From Ramlibacter sp. Leaf400 (GTDB lineage Bacteria > Pseudomonadota > Gammaproteobacteria > Burkholderiales > Burkholderiaceae_C), in NCBI RefSeq assembly GCF_001424545.1, contig NZ_LMQL01000003.1:1-64000 (forward strand): a stretch of DNA of 64,000 nt, read 5' to 3'. Of the stretch, positions 53,697-63,396 are shown in pieces. The notes beneath the pieces were generated by a model. It did no database searches. It was not told the origin of the DNA and saw nothing but the letters and a program-made list of their open reading frames with translations. The first letter of the stretch is position 1. The number at the start of each line of letters is the position of its first letter. Both the position numbers and the translations under genes were made by a program.

Positions 53697-56393
53697 ATGT
53701 CCAACGATCGGCACACGCCGCCCCAGGAACTCGAGCGCATGGACGCCGCCGTGCGCACTTCGGGCGTCGGCGTCTGGCTCAACCCGCTGCCGCTGGGCGA
53801 CCTGGTCTGGAACGACAACACCAAGGCCCACTTCCACCTGCCGCCCAATGCGCGGCCGACCATCGAGCTGTTCTACGAACGGCTGCACGAGGAGGACCGC
53901 GAGCGCGTGCGCGAGGGCGTGGAGCGCAGCGTCCAGAACGGCCAGCTGTTCGACGAGGTCTACCGCACGGTGGCGCCCGACGGCGGCCACAAGTGGATCC
54001 ATGCGGTCGGCCGCGCCAGCGTGGACGCCGACGGCCGGCCGCTTCGCTTCGACGGGATCACGCTGGACATCACCGAGCAGGTGACCGCCCAGCAGCGCCT
54101 GCGCGAGTTCGCCGACACCGCGCCGGCCATGCTGTGGGTGACCGAGCCCGACGGCGTGTGCAGCTTCCTCTCGCGCGGCTGGACCCTGTTCACCGGGCAG
54201 CCGGAAACCGCGGGCCTGGGCTTCGGCTGGCTGGAGATGGTGCACCCGCGCGAGCGACCCGCGGCCGCCGCGGCCTTCCGCGACGCCAACTCGCGCCAGG
54301 TCGATTTCGCGGTCGAGCACCGGCTGCGCCGGCCCGACGGCAGCTGGCGCTGGGTGATCGACGCCGGCCGCCCGCGCTACGCGCCGGACGGCGAATTCCT
54401 CGGCTTCGTCGGCTCGGTCACCGACATCCACGACCGCCGCCTGGCCGAGGACGCCCTGCGCCGCTCGGGCAACCGCTACCGCCGGCTGCTCGACTCGATC
54501 GACCAGGGCTTCTGCGTGGCCGAGATCCTGCTGGACGAGCAGGGCCGTCCCCGCGACTACCGCTTCATCGAAACCAACGAGGTGTTCGAGCGCCAGACCG
54601 GCCTGCACAACCCCCTGGGCCGCACCGCGCGCGAGCTGGTGCCCCAGCTGGAGGACTTCTGGGTCCAGGTCTACGGCGAGGTCGCGCTCACCGGCCAGTC
54701 GCACCGCTTCAGCCAGGGCTCGCATGCGATGGGCCGCTGGTTCGACGTGTTCGCCACGCCCATCGGCGAGCCGCACGAGCATCACGTGGCCATCCTGTTC
54801 CAGGACGTGAGCCACCGCGTCGAGAGCGAGCAGCGCATGCGCGAGAGCCGCGAGCGCTACCGCGCCTTCGTGGCCAACAGCACCGAGGGCATCTGGCGCA
54901 TGGAGTTCGATCCGCCGGTGGAGACCTCGGCGACCGTCCAGGAGCAGGTGCAGGCGGTGCTGCGCAGCGGCCGCTTCGCCGAATGCAACGAAGTCTTCGC
55001 CCGCATGTACGGGCTGGACTCGCCGGCCGACGTGATCGGCCACGGGCTGGAGCTGGCGATGGACCCGGCCGACCCGAGGGTGCAGGCCTACCTGCACGCG
55101 CTGGTGGAATCGGGCTACCGCGCCAACGACGTGGAGTCGGCCGAGCGCGACCGCGAAGGGCGGCCGCTGTGGTTCGCCAACAGCCTGTCGGGCGTGATCG
55201 AGGGCGGCCGGCTGGTGCGGGCGTGGGGCACGCAGCGCGACATCACCGACCGCAAGCGGGTCGAGGCCGCGCTGATGGAGGCCGACCGCCGCAAGGACGA
55301 GTTCCTGGCCACGCTGGCGCACGAGCTGCGCAACCCGCTGGCGCCCATCCGCAGCTCGGCCGAGCTGATGCGGCTGACGGCGCCGCACGACGACCTGCTG
55401 CAGCGGCACACCGACATCATCGGCCGCCAGGTCGAGCACCTGGCCCGCATGATCGACGACCTGATGGACGTCAGCCGTATCAGCCGCGGCCGGCTGGAGC
55501 TGCGCCTGGCACCGGTGGACCTGCGAGACGTGGTGCATGCCGCGGTGGAGAACGCACAGACCGAGCTGCAGGCCGGCGGCCATCCGCTGGCGCTGGACCT
55601 GCCCGAAGAGCCGCTGCACCTGCAGGGCGACGACGTCCGGCTGGTTCAGGTGGTGCTCAACCTGCTGACCAACGCGGTGCGCTACTCCGCGCCCGGGCGG
55701 CCGATCGGGCTGTCCGTGCGGCGCGAGGACGGCCAGGCCGTGCTGAGCGTGCGCGACCAGGGCCTGGGCATCGCGGCCGACCAGCTGCCGCGCGTGTTCG
55801 AGCTGTTCTACCAGGGCGGGGCGTCGCCCGAGCGCGCCGGCGGCGGGCTGGGCATCGGCCTGTCGCTGGTGCAGCGGCTGGCGCAGCTGCACGGCGGCTC
55901 GGTGGAGGCGCGCAGCGCGGGGCTGGGGGAAGGCAGCGAGTTCGTCGTGCGCCTGCCGCTGTCGACCGGGACCGCGCCGACGGTGGTCAATGCCGCACCG
56001 CGCCCCGCGCCACCGCAGCGCCGCCGCGTGCTCATCGTCGACGACAACCGCGATGCCGCCGACACGCTGGCCGAGGTGATGGAGATGCTGGGCTACCAGG
56101 TCGACACGGCTTACGACGGCGTCGAAGGGCTGTCGCGTGCCGAAGCGCTGCGGCCCCAGGTGGCCGTGCTGGACCTGGGCATGCCGCGCCTGGACGGCTT
56201 CGGCACCTGCCGGGCGCTGCGCGAAACCGAATGGGGCCAGGCCATGGCCGTGGTGGCCCTGTCCGGCTGGGGACAGGCCGCCGACGTCGAGCGCGCGACC
56301 CAGGCCGGCTTCGATGCGCACATGGTCAAGCCGGTGTCGCCGGATGCGCTGGCGGAGACGATCGAGCGGCTGCTGTCGGGCAGCGCGCGCTGA
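53697..56393 (+). CDS. multi-PAS hybrid histidine kinase
   Basis: An 898-residue cytoplasmic hybrid kinase. Four PAS-type modules fill about 15-525 (PAC ends are seen as VTDIHDRRLAEDAL, DVSHRVESEQRM and DITDRKRVEAAL). HisKA follows with H542 in LAHELRNPLAPI, then HATPase (NLLTNAVRYSAPG, RDQGLGIAA, GGLGIGLSLVQRLAQLHGG) and a C-terminal receiver with D826 in VLDLGMPRLDG and the lysine in MVKPVSP. The core is highly similar to the hybrid at 41819, so they are paralogues. The start is probably leaderless. It is convergent with eda and has no adjacent output regulator. Confidence 0.9.
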   Translation: MSNDRHTPPQELERMDAAVRTSGVGVWLNPLPLGDLVWNDNTKAHFHLPPNARPTIELFYERLHEEDRERVREGVERSVQNGQLFDEVYRTVAPDGGHKWIHAVGRASVDADGRPLRFDGITLDITEQVTAQQRLREFADTAPAMLWVTEPDGVCSFLSRGWTLFTGQPETAGLGFGWLEMVHPRERPAAAAAFRDANSRQVDFAVEHRLRRPDGSWRWVIDAGRPRYAPDGEFLGFVGSVTDIHDRRLAEDALRRSGNRYRRLLDSIDQGFCVAEILLDEQGRPRDYRFIETNEVFERQTGLHNPLGRTARELVPQLEDFWVQVYGEVALTGQSHRFSQGSHAMGRWFDVFATPIGEPHEHHVAILFQDVSHRVESEQRMRESRERYRAFVANSTEGIWRMEFDPPVETSATVQEQVQAVLRSGRFAECNEVFARMYGLDSPADVIGHGLELAMDPADPRVQAYLHALVESGYRANDVESAERDREGRPLWFANSLSGVIEGGRLVRAWGTQRDITDRKRVEAALMEADRRKDEFLATLAHELRNPLAPIRSSAELMRLTAPHDDLLQRHTDIIGRQVEHLARMIDDLMDVSRISRGRLELRLAPVDLRDVVHAAVENAQTELQAGGHPLALDLPEEPLHLQGDDVRLVQVVLNLLTNAVRYSAPGRPIGLSVRREDGQAVLSVRDQGLGIAADQLPRVFELFYQGGASPERAGGGLGIGLSLVQRLAQLHGGSVEARSAGLGEGSEFVVRLPLSTGTAPTVVNAAPRPAPPQRRRVLIVDDNRDAADTLAEVMEMLGYQVDTAYDGVEGLSRAEALRPQVAVLDLGMPRLDGFGTCRALRETEWGQAMAVVALSGWGQAADVERATQAGFDAHMVKPVSPDALAETIERLLSGSAR

Positions 56394-56401
56394 GTCCATC
56401 G

Positions 56402-57039
56402 TCAGCGCAGCTTCGTCGCCTCGCGCGCCAGCTGCGTGATCCGTCCCCAGTCGCCCGACTTCACCGCGTCCGCCGGCGTCAGCCACGAGCCGCCGACGCA
56501 CACGACGTTCGACAGGCCCAGGAACTCCTTGGCATTCGCCGCCGTGATGCCCCCCGTCGGGCAGAACCGCACGTCGGGGAAAGGTCCCGCGAAGGCCTTT
56601 AGCATGGCCGTGCCGCCGGCCGGCACGGCCGGGAAGAACTTGACCTCGTTCAAGCCGTCCTGCTGCGCGAGCAGGATCTCGCTGCCGGTGGACACGCCCG
56701 GCAGCAGCGGCAGGCCGGCGTCGCGGCAGGCCGCGCCGATGGCCGAGGTGTAGCCCGGACTCACCGCGAAGCGCGCGCCCGCCTGGGCGGCGGCCCGCGC
56801 ATCCTCGGCCGAACGCACTGTCCCGGCGCCGGCCACCGCGCCCGGCACTTCCCTGGCGATCGCCTCGATGCAGCGCAGCGCGGCCGGCGTGCGCAGCGTC
56901 ACCTCCAGCATGCGGATGCCGCCTTCCACCAGCGCGCGCGCCAGCGGCACCGCCTGCGCCACGTCGTCCAGCACGATCACCGGGATCACCGGTGCGTCCT
57001 GCATCACGTCCAGCGGCTTGAGCGCCGCGCCCTTCGTCG

Positions 57040-57049
<10 letters not shown>
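56402..57049 (-). CDS. eda: KDPG aldolase (2-dehydro-3-deoxy-phosphogluconate aldolase)
   Basis: A 215-residue class I aldolase that splits KDPG into pyruvate and glyceraldehyde-3-phosphate, the last step of the Entner-Doudoroff pathway. Motifs are PVIVLDD with the N-terminal strand, [17 protein letters not shown], and the Schiff-base lysine in VKFFPA. The gene overlaps edd by 10 bases (edd stop at 57040), so the two enzymes are coupled. The phosphate-binding loop is RFCPTGGI. The end of the gene is eight bases from the convergent kinase gene stop. Confidence 0.94.
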
Positions 57050-58878
<1,829 letters not shown>

Positions 58879-59051
58879 GGGGATTCGGGAAGGAGCGGGG
58901 GAACCGGCCATCCTACCTGCATGGTGTGGCTCGGCGCGGGCCAGGGTGACGAACAGGTTACGAAACCGCCGTTGCAGCGGCGCCGCGCTTGGCCGCCGAG
59001 AGCGACGCAGTGCTGGACCCGCGCGCGGGCACGCCGCTACAGTTTCGGTCC

Positions 59052-59696
59052 ATGAGCCTTCCGGCCGCTCCGGCAGCAAATCCCGCCCAGGCCCTGATGG
59101 GCGTCCACCCCCTGGCCCCGGTGCGCGACCCGGCACCCATGCTGCACAAGGTGCTGGGCGAATGGGGCGGCCACGAGGACTTCTGGATCTTCGGCTACGG
59201 CTCGCTGATCTGGAAACCCGAGTTCGACTACGCCGAGCGGCGCCCCGCCCGCGTGCAGGGCTGGCACCGCGCGCTGAAGATGTGGAGCCGCATCAACCGC
59301 GGCACGCCCGAGTGCCCCGGCCTGGTCTTCGGCCTGCTCACCGGCGGCAGTTGCCAGGGCGTGGTGTTCCGCATCCCCAGGACCGTGGGCCGCGAGGTGC
59401 TGACCCAGCTGTGGGCCCGCGAGATGCCCACCGGCGTCTACGACCCGCGCTGGCTCACCTGCCACACGCCCACCGGCGCGGTGAAGGCGCTGGCCTTCAC
59501 GCTTTCGCGCAAGAGTCCCAACCACACCGGCGTGCTCACCGAGGAGCAGTACCGGCAGATCTTCAGCGACGCCTGCGGGCGCTACGGCACGACGCTGGAC
59601 TATGCGGAGCGCACGCTGGAGGAACTGCGGCGGCAGAACATCCGCGACCGGCACCTGGAGCGGTTGCTGAGGATGGTGGCGGAGCAGCAGCGCTGA
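59052..59696 (+). CDS. gamma-glutamylcyclotransferase (ChaC-like)
   Basis: A 214-residue ChaC-type protein that would cleave glutathione to 5-oxoproline and Cys-Gly. The substrate loop is [14 protein letters not shown], with [10 protein letters not shown] following and the [17 protein letters not shown]-terminal helix. The N-terminal 45 residues are a low-complexity lead-in typical of proteobacterial members. A TACAGT hexamer ends eight bases before the ATG and may be the -10. It diverges from edd and is convergent with two small genes. The presence of a glutathione transferase at 1555 shows that glutathione is used by this cell. Confidence 0.9.
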   Translation: MSLPAAPAANPAQALMGVHPLAPVRDPAPMLHKVLGEWGGHEDFWIFGYGSLIWKPEFDYAERRPARVQGWHRALKMWSRINRGTPECPGLVFGLLTGGSCQGVVFRIPRTVGREVLTQLWAREMPTGVYDPRWLTCHTPTGAVKALAFTLSRKSPNHTGVLTEEQYRQIFSDACGRYGTTLDYAERTLEELRRQNIRDRHLERLLRMVAEQQR

Positions 59697-59722
59697 CCCC
59701 ACCCCGTCGTTGCACGCCGGGC

Positions 59723-59995
59723 TCAGGGATTGAGCACGTGGACGTAGCCCATGAACCCGACCGACAGCACGCGCTCACCCACCTTGGTGTACGAGGCAAC
59801 GCCCAGCGTGTGGTAGTTGGAAGCGAACGCGGCCAGCGAACCCAGGGGCAGCACGCGCGCGATGGCGCTGCGCTCGGCGATCTGCTCCTTGATCTTGAGC
59901 CGGTGGCGATCGGGCGAAGGATTGAGCACGAAGGCCAGCGCCACGACCGCGGCGGTGACGCCGAGGGGGACCAGAGGGGATCTCGACTTGGCCAT
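59723..59995 (-). CDS. small membrane-anchored protein, DUF4359-like
   Basis: A 90-residue protein with one N-terminal hydrophobic helix (about 8-25), the NPSPDRHRLKIKEQIAER segment, and a hydrophobic C-terminal part ending VGFMGYVHVLNP. It resembles DUF4359 proteins, which begin with a helix followed by an NPS motif; I am only moderately sure. Function unknown. It follows the DUF1653 gene by three bases on the same strand, so both are probably one transcript. Confidence 0.65.
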   Translation of the reverse strand: MAKSRSPLVPLGVTAAVVALAFVLNPSPDRHRLKIKEQIAERSAIARVLPLGSLAAFASNYHTLGVASYTKVGERVLSVGFMGYVHVLNP

Positions 59996-59998
59996 GCG

Positions 59999-60247
59999 CT
60001 AGGCCTCCTTCCTGTCTTGCTTCACCGGTGCGAACCGCGGTTGCCGCTTTCCATCGACCTGCACGTCCTCGAAGAACATGGCGTGCGGGCGCACCCACAG
60101 GCCCGAATCGTTGTACTGCGGGCGGTACACCACCAGCGGTTCATGCGTTTCGCTGTGGCGCGCCGCACCGAGGACTTCGTACTCGCCGCCCTTGTAATGG
60201 CGGTAGCGGCCGGTGGGCGTGGGGGGAAGCGGGGGAAGGTCGGACAT
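59999..60247 (-). CDS. DUF1653 domain protein
   Basis: An 82-residue protein with the DUF1653 motif pattern GRYRHYKGGEYEVLGAARHSET followed by PLVVYRPQYNDSGLWVRP. The domain is a small beta-rich fold of unknown function, common as a stand-alone gene. It is cytoplasmic and has no catalytic motif. It lies 27 bases after the DUF5615-like gene on the same strand and is closely followed by the small membrane protein gene. Confidence 0.88.
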   Translation of the reverse strand: MSDLPPLPPTPTGRYRHYKGGEYEVLGAARHSETHEPLVVYRPQYNDSGLWVRPHAMFFEDVQVDGKRQPRFAPVKQDRKEA

Positions 60248-60274
60248 GTTCGAAGAGGAAGGAAACCAGCGCTG

Positions 60275-60604
60275 CTATGCCACTCGTCCCACGTTGACTT
60301 CCTGGTACGAGCCCGGCGCGGCCGAGTCCACGGCGCCGACCACCATGGGGAGGGCTGCCCGTATGCGCGGCCAGCTGGCCGAGAGGATCACCACGAGGGC
60401 CAGGTTCCTGCTCGTGAGGTTCTGCTGATACCGGAGATTGCCGTCGGTGGTGACCAAGACATCGAAGCCCGCCAGTTCGGCAGCGGCGATGAGTTGTCCG
60501 TTCTGGAGGGTGGACCATCCTCGCTCGTAGGCGGTCTCCACCTGATGGCTGCTCAGGGCTTCGCGCAGTGGCGCGGGCGTGCCCTGGTCGAAGAGAACCT
60601 TCAC
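60275..60604 (-). CDS. DUF5615 PIN-like putative toxin
   Basis: A 109-residue PIN-like protein. The N-terminal [16 protein letters not shown] and the later [15 protein letters not shown] segments carry the acidic residues expected in a nuclease site (D6 and the aspartates in the TTDGN motif). DUF5615 proteins are usually paired with DUF433 proteins as toxin-antitoxin modules. Here the DUF433 stop (TAG at 60605-60607) is directly followed by a GTG start at 60604 with no gap, so translation is coupled. The toxic activity is inferred from the pairing, not shown. Confidence 0.82.
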   Translation of the reverse strand: MKVLFDQGTPAPLREALSSHQVETAYERGWSTLQNGQLIAAAELAGFDVLVTTDGNLRYQQNLTSRNLALVVILSASWPRIRAALPMVVGAVDSAAPGSYQEVNVGRVA

Positions 60605-60826
60605 CTACGCGGTCGCAAGGGCGCTCTTGGCCGCGTGCTCCAGTACTGCGCGGACCTGCTCGGCCGAGACACCGGGAAACCAATCCACGAAGTCGTCGAC
60701 GGAAGCGCTGTCCTCGAGGTTCTCGAACAGGGCGGCGACCGGTACACGCGTGCCGCGGAACACCCAAGCGCCGCTGACGCGGGCGGGATCACGTTCGACG
60801 GCTGCGCAGGAGGACCAGTCAATCAT
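60605..60826 (-). CDS. DUF433 putative antitoxin
   Basis: A 73-residue protein of the DUF433 family with a small winged-helix-like fold: [19 protein letters not shown] then [15 protein letters not shown]. It would bind the DUF5615 partner and probably DNA to repress the pair. The ATG at 60826 is seven bases from a TACCAT hexamer (60834-60839), so the transcript may be leaderless. The toxin gene starts immediately after its stop codon. Confidence 0.86.
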   Translation of the reverse strand: MIDWSSCAAVERDPARVSGAWVFRGTRVPVAALFENLEDSASVDDFVDWFPGVSAEQVRAVLEHAAKSALATA

Positions 60827-60908
60827 GTCGAAGATGGTAGCACCGGGGCGCTGGAAGCTGACAGCGCGGAAGATGCGGATCCGTGCATCGGATGAAGGCG
60901 CTCGCGCG

Positions 60909-61460
60909 TCACCTTCGCGTCTCCCGGAACCGCCGCTCCGCGTGAGCCAGCGCCTCCATCGTGTCGATATCGACCACCACACCCTCGTCATCGACCTGCA
61001 GGTCCATCGCGTGGCTGGCCTTGACGACCGGCGCGGCGCCCTGGACCCCCGACAGACCCGCCAGCGCCTCGCCGCAGGAACGAGCGAATCCGACGGGATG
61101 CCCGCGCTGCCCCTGGTAGACCGGCACCACGACCTCCGCCCCCTCCCCCCGCAACGCCCGCGCCACCGCCCGCAGCGTCTCTGCCCGCACCAGCGGAAGA
61201 TCCCCCGGCAGCACCAGCCAGCCGTTCGCATCCCGCGTCGCCCGCACCGCCGCCGCGATCGAATCGCCCATCCCGGGATGCCCCGCGTCTTCCACATGGA
61301 ACGGCAGCCCGCTGGCCCGCACGGCGGCGAGCGTCCACTGGATCACCGGCCGCCCGGCCAGCAGCGCCTGCAGCTTCGAGCCCGCCCCGCCCGACGCGAC
61401 GAAGCGTTCGCCGCGGCCCGAGGCCAGCACGAGCACGGTGGGGGGTGCGCCCTCTTGCAT
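60909..61460 (-). CDS. MobA-like NTP transferase
   Basis: A 183-residue nucleotidyltransferase. The opening [17 protein letters not shown] is the nucleotide-binding signature, and [15 protein letters not shown] carries the metal-binding aspartate. The size and motifs place it with MobA/MocA-type enzymes that attach GMP or CMP to molybdopterin, but other NTP transferases look similar. The formate dehydrogenase in this window needs molybdopterin guanine dinucleotide, a loose link only. A TAAAGT hexamer (61472-61467 on the minus strand) lies exactly six bases before its ATG, suggesting a leaderless mRNA. Confidence 0.8.
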   Translation of the reverse strand: MQEGAPPTVLVLASGRGERFVASGGAGSKLQALLAGRPVIQWTLAAVRASGLPFHVEDAGHPGMGDSIAAAVRATRDANGWLVLPGDLPLVRAETLRAVARALRGEGAEVVVPVYQGQRGHPVGFARSCGEALAGLSGVQGAAPVVKASHAMDLQVDDEGVVVDIDTMEALAHAERRFRETRR

Positions 61461-61466
61461 GGCGCG

Positions 61467-61504
61467 ACTTTAGCGGCCGGCGGCCACTTTAGCGGCCCGC
61501 GGCC
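61467..61504. repeat. 19-base tandem duplication carrying -10 hexamers
   Basis: Two copies of ACTTTAGCGGCCNGCGGCC (61467-61485, 61486-61504) with one mismatch, filling most of the 60-base space between two divergent genes. On the minus strand each copy holds a TAAAGT hexamer, and the nearer one lies six bases before the ATG at 61460. Confidence 0.8.
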
Positions 61505-61508
61505 GCGT

Positions 61509-61514
61509 CACAAT
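61509..61514 (+). promoter_or_regulatory. -10 hexamer CACAAT before pdxH
   Basis: CACAAT lies exactly six bases before the pdxH ATG at 61521. The short distance leaves no room for a leader or ribosome site. Confidence 0.45.
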
Positions 61515-61520
61515 CGCGCC

Positions 61521-62168
61521 ATGTCCAGCACGTCCGACCGCATCGCCGACCTGCGCAAGAGCTACGAGCGCGCCGAGCTGAGCGAAGAGGCCAGCCACGC
61601 CGACCCGCTGCGCCAGTTCGACCAGTGGCTCACCGAGGCGATCGCCGCCGAGATCCCCGAGCCCAACGCGATGACGCTGGCCACCGTGGGCAGCGACCTG
61701 CGGCCCAGCACGCGCGTGGTGCTGGTCAAGGGCTACGACGAGCACGGCGTCGTCTGGTACACCAACTACGCCAGCCGAAAGGGCCGCGAGCTGGCCGGCA
61801 ACCCGTTCGCCGCGCTGCAGTTCCACTGGGTCGAGCTCGAGCGCGTGGTGCGCATCGAGGGCCGCGTCGAGAAGACCAGCGATGCCGAGAGCGACGCCTA
61901 CTTCGCATCGCGCCCGCTGGATTCGCGCATCGGCGCCTGGGCCAGCCCGCAGAGCGAGGTCATCCCCAGCCGCTCGGTGCTGGTCACCAACGCCGCGAAG
62001 TACGGCGCGCAGTTCCTGCTGAAGCCGCCGCGGCCGCCGCACTGGGGTGGCTACCGCCTGGTGCCCGAGCAGTGGCAGTTCTGGCAGGGGCGCAAGAGCC
62101 GGCTGCACGACCGCCTGCGCTACACGCGCGAAGGTGGCGCGTGGATCCGCGAACGGCTGGCGCCCTGA
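61521..62168 (+). CDS. pdxH: pyridoxamine 5'-phosphate oxidase
   Basis: A 215-residue FMN-dependent oxidase that makes pyridoxal 5'-phosphate from pyridoxine- or pyridoxamine-5'-phosphate. Motifs are [21 protein letters not shown] around the [21 protein letters not shown], and the C-terminal [10 protein letters not shown] substrate-binding signature. Length is normal for the family. The start is probably leaderless. The gene diverges from the MobA-like gene; PLP made here serves enzymes such as the HisC-like aminotransferase. Confidence 0.96.
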   Translation: MSSTSDRIADLRKSYERAELSEEASHADPLRQFDQWLTEAIAAEIPEPNAMTLATVGSDLRPSTRVVLVKGYDEHGVVWYTNYASRKGRELAGNPFAALQFHWVELERVVRIEGRVEKTSDAESDAYFASRPLDSRIGAWASPQSEVIPSRSVLVTNAAKYGAQFLLKPPRPPHWGGYRLVPEQWQFWQGRKSRLHDRLRYTREGGAWIRERLAP

Positions 62169-62180
62169 CGGCGCGGATCC

Positions 62181-62186
62181 TAGAAT
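62181..62186 (+). promoter_or_regulatory. -10 hexamer TAGAAT of the copper cluster
   Basis: TAGAAT lies exactly six bases before a GTG at 62193, the first possible start of the small secreted protein gene. No CCTACA lies 21 bases upstream, so it is not of the stress-motif class. Confidence 0.45.
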
Positions 62187-62192
62187 TTCGGG

Positions 62193-62504
62193 GTGATGGC
62201 CCGCCTCCGTTTCCTGCTTGCCTGCCTGCTGCTGGCGGCCCTGCCCGTGCAGGGCTGGGCGGCGACGGTGCTGTCGTGCGGGCCGGCCCAGCACTCTTTG
62301 GTGGCGCGGGCGCAAGCGCAGCAGCACGGGCAGCACAGCCACGACGCTGGCGCCGCCTGCGCCGCGGCCTGCAGCACCGTCGCGCTGGCGGGCGAAGCGC
62401 CCCTGCTGTTCCTGGACTCGGCGCCGGACGTCCTGCTGGGCGAGCCCTTCCTGCGGTTCGCCTCGCGGCCTGCGCCGGTGTCCGACAAGCTTCCCCGCGC
62501 CTGA
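62193..62504 (+). CDS. small His-rich secreted protein in a copper cluster
   Basis: A 103-residue exported protein: signal peptide about 1-24 (cleavage near GWA), then a cysteine in LSCGP, a histidine-rich stretch QQHGQHSHDAG, and two further cysteines (AACAAACST). Histidines and cysteines could bind copper. It starts with GTG directly after TAGAAT plus six bases; an ATG one codon later (62196) is the alternative. It lies in front of a cupredoxin remnant, a DUF411 protein and a multicopper oxidase, so a role in copper handling is likely. Confidence 0.65.
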   Translation: MMARLRFLLACLLLAALPVQGWAATVLSCGPAQHSLVARAQAQQHGQHSHDAGAACAAACSTVALAGEAPLLFLDSAPDVLLGEPFLRFASRPAPVSDKLPRA

Positions 62505-62535
62505 GTCTGCGCGATCACCTCCACCCTCGCGCTGG

Positions 62536-62664
62536 TCGGGCGAGATGATGTGGAACTTCAACCGTGCCGGCGAATTCGATTACCCATGCCTCGTCGCCGG
62601 GGCACCCGCCGGCAGGGTCGGCAAGATCGGGGTCGTGCCGGCCCCCAAGGAGAAACGGACATGA
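62536..62664 (+). pseudogene. remnant of a cupredoxin (plastocyanin-like) gene
   Basis: The frame 62536-62664 translates to the C-terminal end of a cupredoxin: SGEMMWNFNRAGEFDYPCLVAG-like residues followed by VGKIGVV. The copper-ligand cysteine remains, but the histidine and methionine that should follow (usually CLVPGHYEAGM) are missing, replaced by alanine, proline and arginine. Nothing upstream in any frame encodes the rest of the domain. It ends overlapping the DUF411 start (ATGA). Such cupredoxins are common in copper clusters like this one, so this is best read as a decayed or deleted gene. Confidence 0.6.
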
Positions 62665-63389
62665 ACAAACCCTTCACGATGCAGCGCCGCAGCGCGCTGG
62701 CCGCCGGCCTGGCGCTGGCGGCGACGTCCTTCGCCGCCCGGGCCCGGGCGTCGCGCACGCCGGTCGAGGTCTGGAAGGACCCCAGCTGCGGCTGCTGCCA
62801 GGACTGGGTGGCCCACCTGGAGGCCAACGGCTTCCAGGTGAAGGTGAACGACAGCGGCAACAACGCCGCGCGCAGCCGGCTGGGCATAGCTCGCAAGTAC
62901 GGGTCCTGCCACACGGCGCTGGTGGGCGGCTACGCGCTGGAAGGCCACGTGCCGGCCCGCGAGATCCGCCGCCTGCTCAAGGAGAAGCCGCAGGCCGTGG
63001 GCCTGGCCGTGCCCGGCATGCCGGTGGGCTCGCCCGGCATGGACGGGGAGGTCTACGGCGGTCGCAAGGACGCGTACGACGTGCTGCTGCTGGCGCGGGA
63101 CGGCAGCGGCAAGGTGTACCAGCACTACGAGGGCGTCAGGAAGGCCGCGTCGGCCGCTCCCGACGCGCAGCTCACCGAGGCCGAGGTGCGCAAGGTGGAC
63201 TGGCAGAACCGCAAGGTGACGCTGCGCCACGGCGCAATCCGCAACCTGGAGATGCCGGCGATGACCATGGCGTTCGAGGTCGCCGATGCGGGCATGCTCG
63301 ACCGGCTCAAGGCGGGCGACAAGGTGCTCTTCGCGGCCTCGGCCGAAGGCGGCCGGTACACGGTGACGCAGATCCAGCCGGTGCGGTGA
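62661..63389 (+). CDS. DUF411 protein fused to a CusF-like copper-binding domain
   Basis: A 242-residue exported protein: twin-arginine-like or Sec signal about 1-30 (MQRRSALAAG), a DUF411 domain about 33-150 with C43, C45 and C46 in DPSCGCCQDW plus C83-H84, and a CusF-like domain about 170-242 with H190 and methionines M198, M201 and M203 in NLEMPAMTMAF. Both domains bind copper in the periplasm; CusF uses tryptophan where M198 stands here. The ribosome site AAGGAG lies nine bases before the ATG. The multicopper oxidase gene follows after seven bases. Confidence 0.9.
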   Translation: MNKPFTMQRRSALAAGLALAATSFAARARASRTPVEVWKDPSCGCCQDWVAHLEANGFQVKVNDSGNNAARSRLGIARKYGSCHTALVGGYALEGHVPAREIRRLLKEKPQAVGLAVPGMPVGSPGMDGEVYGGRKDAYDVLLLARDGSGKVYQHYEGVRKAASAAPDAQLTEAEVRKVDWQNRKVTLRHGAIRNLEMPAMTMAFEVADAGMLDRLKAGDKVLFAASAEGGRYTVTQIQPVR

Positions 63390-63396
63390 CGCCGCG

